Shown in pieces: positions 48,731-51,753 of a DNA stretch of 51,753 nucleotides. The stretch lies in contig CABVRQ010000003.1 in assembly GCA_902500695.1 (NCBI GenBank), forward strand, positions 55,276 through 107,028, given 5' to 3'. The first letter of the stretch is position 1; every line of letters starts with the position of its first letter. The notes under the pieces were generated by a model. That model had not been told where the DNA came from. It saw only the letters and a program-made list of their open reading frames with translations, and made no database searches. The position numbers and the translations under genes were made by a program. Origin of the DNA: an uncultured Nitrospira sp. (lineage in GTDB: Bacteria > Nitrospirota > Nitrospiria > Nitrospirales > UBA8639).

Positions 48731-51439
48731 ATGAGTGAAGCCGACTTTTCTTTAACTCCTACCGGTTTAAGGGAACACAAGGACTCCTCCCTGGGGCTCC
48801 ACGTTCTCCAGGAACAGCGGGAGGTTCTTCGGCAACGATTAATTGAAGGGGCGATGGGCAGTGAGATCACCCAGGCTTTTTCGGATTTCATGGACGCTTT
48901 ACTGATCGCGCGGTTTCGTGAGGTCATTCAGCAGGGCAATGCAGGTGTGCGCGCTGGTTGGCAGCAGTGTTGTTTAGTGGCCATGGGGGGATATGGGCGG
49001 CGGGAGTTAGCTCCATATTCCGACATCGATGTCATGATTCTCACCCAGGGCAATCAAGGAGAAGTCGCTGAGGCACTTTCTACCGGAGTTTTTCACCGGC
49101 TTTGGGATCTTGGTTTTCAAGTTGGGCATAGTGTGCGGTCCCTCGCAGAATGCCTGACGATCGCAGAGGCCGACCTTGCTGCCTGTACCTCACTGATGGA
49201 ATCACGATTTCTTATTGGCAGTGCTCCAGTGTTTCAGGAATTTCAAGGAAAATTCGCACGTCGGATCATCAAGAAACAAGCGCAACGGTTTGTTCTAGAT
49301 AAAATCCAAGAGCGCGAGCGAGAATATGCCAAATTTGGTGAGACAGTCTTTATGCTCGAACCGAATATTAAAAAAAGTAAGGGTGGGCTTCGAGATTTGC
49401 ATTTGCTCCAATGGGTTGGCCAGGCTCGATATGGGGCGGGGACGATTCAGGAACTCTCGAATCGGGGAAACATTGCTATTCAGGATTATCAGGTGTTGCA
49501 AGAAGCACAGGAATTTCTTTGGCGAGTCCGGTGTTTTTTACATTTTGAAGCGGGACGGGCTCAAGATATTCTCACGTTCGACGATCAGGTCCGGCTCTCT
49601 GCGCTTTGGGGGTTTGTGGATCACCCTCATTTGTTAGCCGTTGAGCAATTTATGCAAGTGTATTTCCGTCATACCACCGGATTGTTTGACCGTGGGCGGC
49701 GGTTTCTTGATCAAGCCAGGGAGGGAACCTGGCTGGACCGGGTTCGGCGATGGTGGCCTCCCCCCTTAATCGAGGGGCATTTCCGTATTCTAGAAAATCG
49801 GTTGACCATTCAGACCGATAAATTACTTGAGGTGATGGAGAGCCCCATGTTGCTTCTTAGGTTATTTATGGTCTCTCATCGTCAGGCAGTCCCCATCGAT
49901 TCGTGCATTCTCAATGAATTGTCCCAGCACATGGGAACCCTACCCAATGAACGGTTTCATACCAAATCGGTGAGTGGGCTTTTTCGAGACATTCTGTCAA
50001 ATCCTGGTCGGATAGCTCAAACTCTTGAGGCCATGCATCAGGCCGGTCTACTGGAAAAATTAGTGCCGGCTTTCTCTCGAGTACGTGGCCTCATGCAGTT
50101 CAATCAATATCATAAATACACGGTTGATGAGCACAGTCTGCTCGCAGTGAGGGAAGCGGAGCGGCTCAAAAATCATCAAGGAATAATAGGAGAAGTCTAC
50201 CGGAACATCCCAGATAAAGACATCTTGCATTTGGCACTGTTGCTTCATGATTTAGGCAAAGGGCGTCCCGGGGATCATAGTGAAGTCGGCCAGGAGATTG
50301 CCCACTTAACGGCTGATCGGTTGGATTTATCTGAGAAGGAACGGCAGGCTCTCGCATTCCTGGTTCGCCACCACCTGCAGATGTCTCATACGGCTTTTCG
50401 TCGGGACCTGAACGATTCCAAAACGATTGTCACATTTGCCCGAATAGTGAAAACCGTCGGGATCCTTCAGAAGCTGTTTATTCTAACTATTGCAGATATA
50501 TCAGCGGTGGGACCTGGGGTGATGACGAAATGGAAGGAGTCCCTGTTAGGCGAACTGTATTCCCTGACCTACGCAGAACTGACCGGGAATACAGGTCCAT
50601 CTTATTTCGGAAATGAGAGCGAAAATGCTTCGCTCGAAGTACGGGACGAACTTATCGGGATTTTAAAGGCATATCGAGGTGAAGGATATTCGCCTGAACT
50701 CGACTGGTCGGAATGGGTAAATGCCAAACTTCAACAACTTCCCGGTCGGTATGTTCAGTCGACACCGGTTGACCAAATGGCTGCGTATCTCTTAGCCATT
50801 CATTCGCTACTGGTAAAGCCGACCCATGTGGAGGCCAGGTTCAATCAAACGTTAGGCGTGTCGGAATACGTGCTAATCACGCGGGAACAGACAAAGCCAG
50901 GAATTTTCATGCAAGTAGCTGGAGTATTAGCCGCCATGGGATTGCAGGTATTGGAAGCGCAAATTATGACACTCCAGGATGGCACGGTGTGGGATGTGTT
51001 TTCGGTCTACGATTCTGATTATGAAGGACCGCCATCTGCCGGTCGCCTAGAGGAGGTGGCACAGGAGATTCAACAGGTCGTGGAGGGAAGGCAATCAGTG
51101 CACCAAATGGTTGAACGACGACGACGCATGGCCTTTGGCCGGCCCTTTCCAACTGGCCGGCATCCCACGGAAGTCCATATTGATCAGAGGGTTTCCGATG
51201 CTTTTACGGTGATTGACGTTTTTGCCGATGACAAGCAAGGGTTGCTTTTTGTGATTGCCAAAACGCTGGTTGAATTGGATCTCTCAATTCATATGGCTAG
51301 GATCGGGACCAGGTTGGATCAGGTGGCTGATGTGTTTTATGTGACCAATGCCCAGGGAGAAAAAAATATTTCCGATGAAGACTGTGACCGAATTCAACAT
51401 ACTCTTCACGTTGCTGTTGATCAATTTCTGGATGAATAA
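48731..51439 (+). CDS. glnD: PII uridylyltransferase / uridylyl-removing enzyme
   Basis: 902-aa nitrogen sensor that uridylylates PII when glutamine is low and removes UMP when it is high. The nucleotidyltransferase motif GGYGRRELAPYSDID spans residues 86-100 with Asp98 and Asp100. The HD motif is at 506-507 (LLHDLGKGRPGDHS) for deuridylylation. Two C-terminal ACT domains sense glutamine (EYVLITREQTKPGIFMQVAG around 713 and FTVIDVFADDKQGLLFVIAK around 826). All parts are present. GGGAG lies 11 bp upstream of the ATG. Its place behind nadE suggests both are controlled by the ANTAR leader. Confidence 0.96.
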   Translation: MSEADFSLTPTGLREHKDSSLGLHVLQEQREVLRQRLIEGAMGSEITQAFSDFMDALLIARFREVIQQGNAGVRAGWQQCCLVAMGGYGRRELAPYSDIDVMILTQGNQGEVAEALSTGVFHRLWDLGFQVGHSVRSLAECLTIAEADLAACTSLMESRFLIGSAPVFQEFQGKFARRIIKKQAQRFVLDKIQEREREYAKFGETVFMLEPNIKKSKGGLRDLHLLQWVGQARYGAGTIQELSNRGNIAIQDYQVLQEAQEFLWRVRCFLHFEAGRAQDILTFDDQVRLSALWGFVDHPHLLAVEQFMQVYFRHTTGLFDRGRRFLDQAREGTWLDRVRRWWPPPLIEGHFRILENRLTIQTDKLLEVMESPMLLLRLFMVSHRQAVPIDSCILNELSQHMGTLPNERFHTKSVSGLFRDILSNPGRIAQTLEAMHQAGLLEKLVPAFSRVRGLMQFNQYHKYTVDEHSLLAVREAERLKNHQGIIGEVYRNIPDKDILHLALLLHDLGKGRPGDHSEVGQEIAHLTADRLDLSEKERQALAFLVRHHLQMSHTAFRRDLNDSKTIVTFARIVKTVGILQKLFILTIADISAVGPGVMTKWKESLLGELYSLTYAELTGNTGPSYFGNESENASLEVRDELIGILKAYRGEGYSPELDWSEWVNAKLQQLPGRYVQSTPVDQMAAYLLAIHSLLVKPTHVEARFNQTLGVSEYVLITREQTKPGIFMQVAGVLAAMGLQVLEAQIMTLQDGTVWDVFSVYDSDYEGPPSAGRLEEVAQEIQQVVEGRQSVHQMVERRRRMAFGRPFPTGRHPTEVHIDQRVSDAFTVIDVFADDKQGLLFVIAKTLVELDLSIHMARIGTRLDQVADVFYVTNAQGEKNISDEDCDRIQHTLHVAVDQFLDE

Positions 51440-51512
51440 TTTAGGTCGTTCTTGCGTACATGCACCATCTTCCGCCGTGGTGAGTGATGGAAGAGGGCAT
51501 TTTGGATATGAA

Positions 51513-51753
51513 CTAGGGCTTTTCAGCCAAAAACCAGCCTTTGGCCATTAAGCAGTGCCCCACTTCATCTTCAGAAAGTTTAAATACACGGGAGAGTATT
51601 TCGGTAATTCCCTGATCGTCAGGGTTGGATATAAATGATTGGCGGCACTGCTTGACATCCTCCTCAAATTCATCTGGTCGGGCATCAGATTTAGCCCAAA
51701 ATAGTTGAGGTGTGCATCCAATGGTAAGGAGGAGGAATCCGGAAAGCATTCCC
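51513..51753 (-). CDS. Small putative lipoprotein (5' end outside window)
   Basis: At least 78 codons on the - strand, convergent with glnD. The visible N-terminus MLSGFLLLTIGC ends in a lipobox-like LTIGC, so Cys12 of the visible part may be lipidated. The hydrophobic stretch is shorter than usual and the frame stays open to the window edge, so the true start is probably outside. The rest is charged, with DEFEEDVKQCRQSFI and DEVGHCLMAKGWFLAEKP, two further cysteines and no recognised domain. Function unknown. Confidence 0.6.
   Translation of the reverse strand, partial: GMLSGFLLLTIGCTPQLFWAKSDARPDEFEEDVKQCRQSFISNPDDQGITEILSRVFKLSEDEVGHCLMAKGWFLAEKP

Overview
This window is a nearly gap-free bacterial housekeeping block, almost all on the + strand. 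It looks like a Gram-negative (LPS-building, type IV pilus-bearing) bacterium. I tentatively place it in the Nitrospira / Nitrospirota group, from the flavour of EF-Tu, the zinc-type S14 and the gene neighbours. That placement rests on memory of the families, not on a search. No rRNA, insertion sequence, prophage or CRISPR array is visible.

Layout. 1-738 is the 3' end of a RelA/SpoT-type (p)ppGpp enzyme, followed by a DUF192 gene on the - strand. 1405-4390 holds a strong promoter, tRNA-Tyr, tRNA-Gly, tRNA-Thr, tuf copy 1, rpmG, tRNA-Trp, secE and nusG. 4456-14845 holds rplK, rplA, rplJ, rplL, rpoB and rpoC. 14976-19331 is the str operon (rpsL, rpsG, fusA, tuf copy 2). 19366-34869 carries the S10, spc and alpha operons in canonical order, with secY, adk, map and infA. 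A strong intrinsic terminator at 34957-35010 closes this block. 35057-39709 is the lptC-lptA-lptB-rpoN-rapZ cluster (LPS export plus sigma-54). 40047-42846 is pilM-pilN-pilO-pilP without pilQ. Then come aroC and aroB (shikimate pathway), a GAF-GAF-ANTAR regulator, nadE, glnD, and a partial lipoprotein gene on the - strand at the right edge.

Most notable signals. (1) Between the GAF-GAF-ANTAR gene and nadE-glnD lies what reads as a complete ANTAR antitermination leader. It has a promoter whose predicted start falls at the first hairpin, then two hairpins with six-base loops of the form A..G.., and a terminator whose 5' arm is shared with the second hairpin, directly in front of nadE. The regulator gene sits immediately upstream. 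This suggests ligand-controlled antitermination of glutamine-dependent NAD synthesis and PII uridylylation. (2) rplJ has no stop codon and reads in frame into rplL, giving a potential L10-L7/L12 fusion while a good internal ribosome binding site still allows free L7/L12. (3) Both tuf copies encode an EF-Tu whose effector loop (switch I) is five residues longer than in E. coli and lacks the canonical RGIT sequence, although EF-G in the same window keeps it. (4) The two tuf genes form an apparently identical 1,219-bp direct repeat with abrupt edges, a sign of gene conversion.

Together the genes supply transcription and translation machinery, protein export, cell-envelope assembly, and nitrogen / redox cofactor control. 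Many starts are GTG or TTG. Starts were chosen from Shine-Dalgarno position, overlap pattern and family length; doubtful cases are marked.
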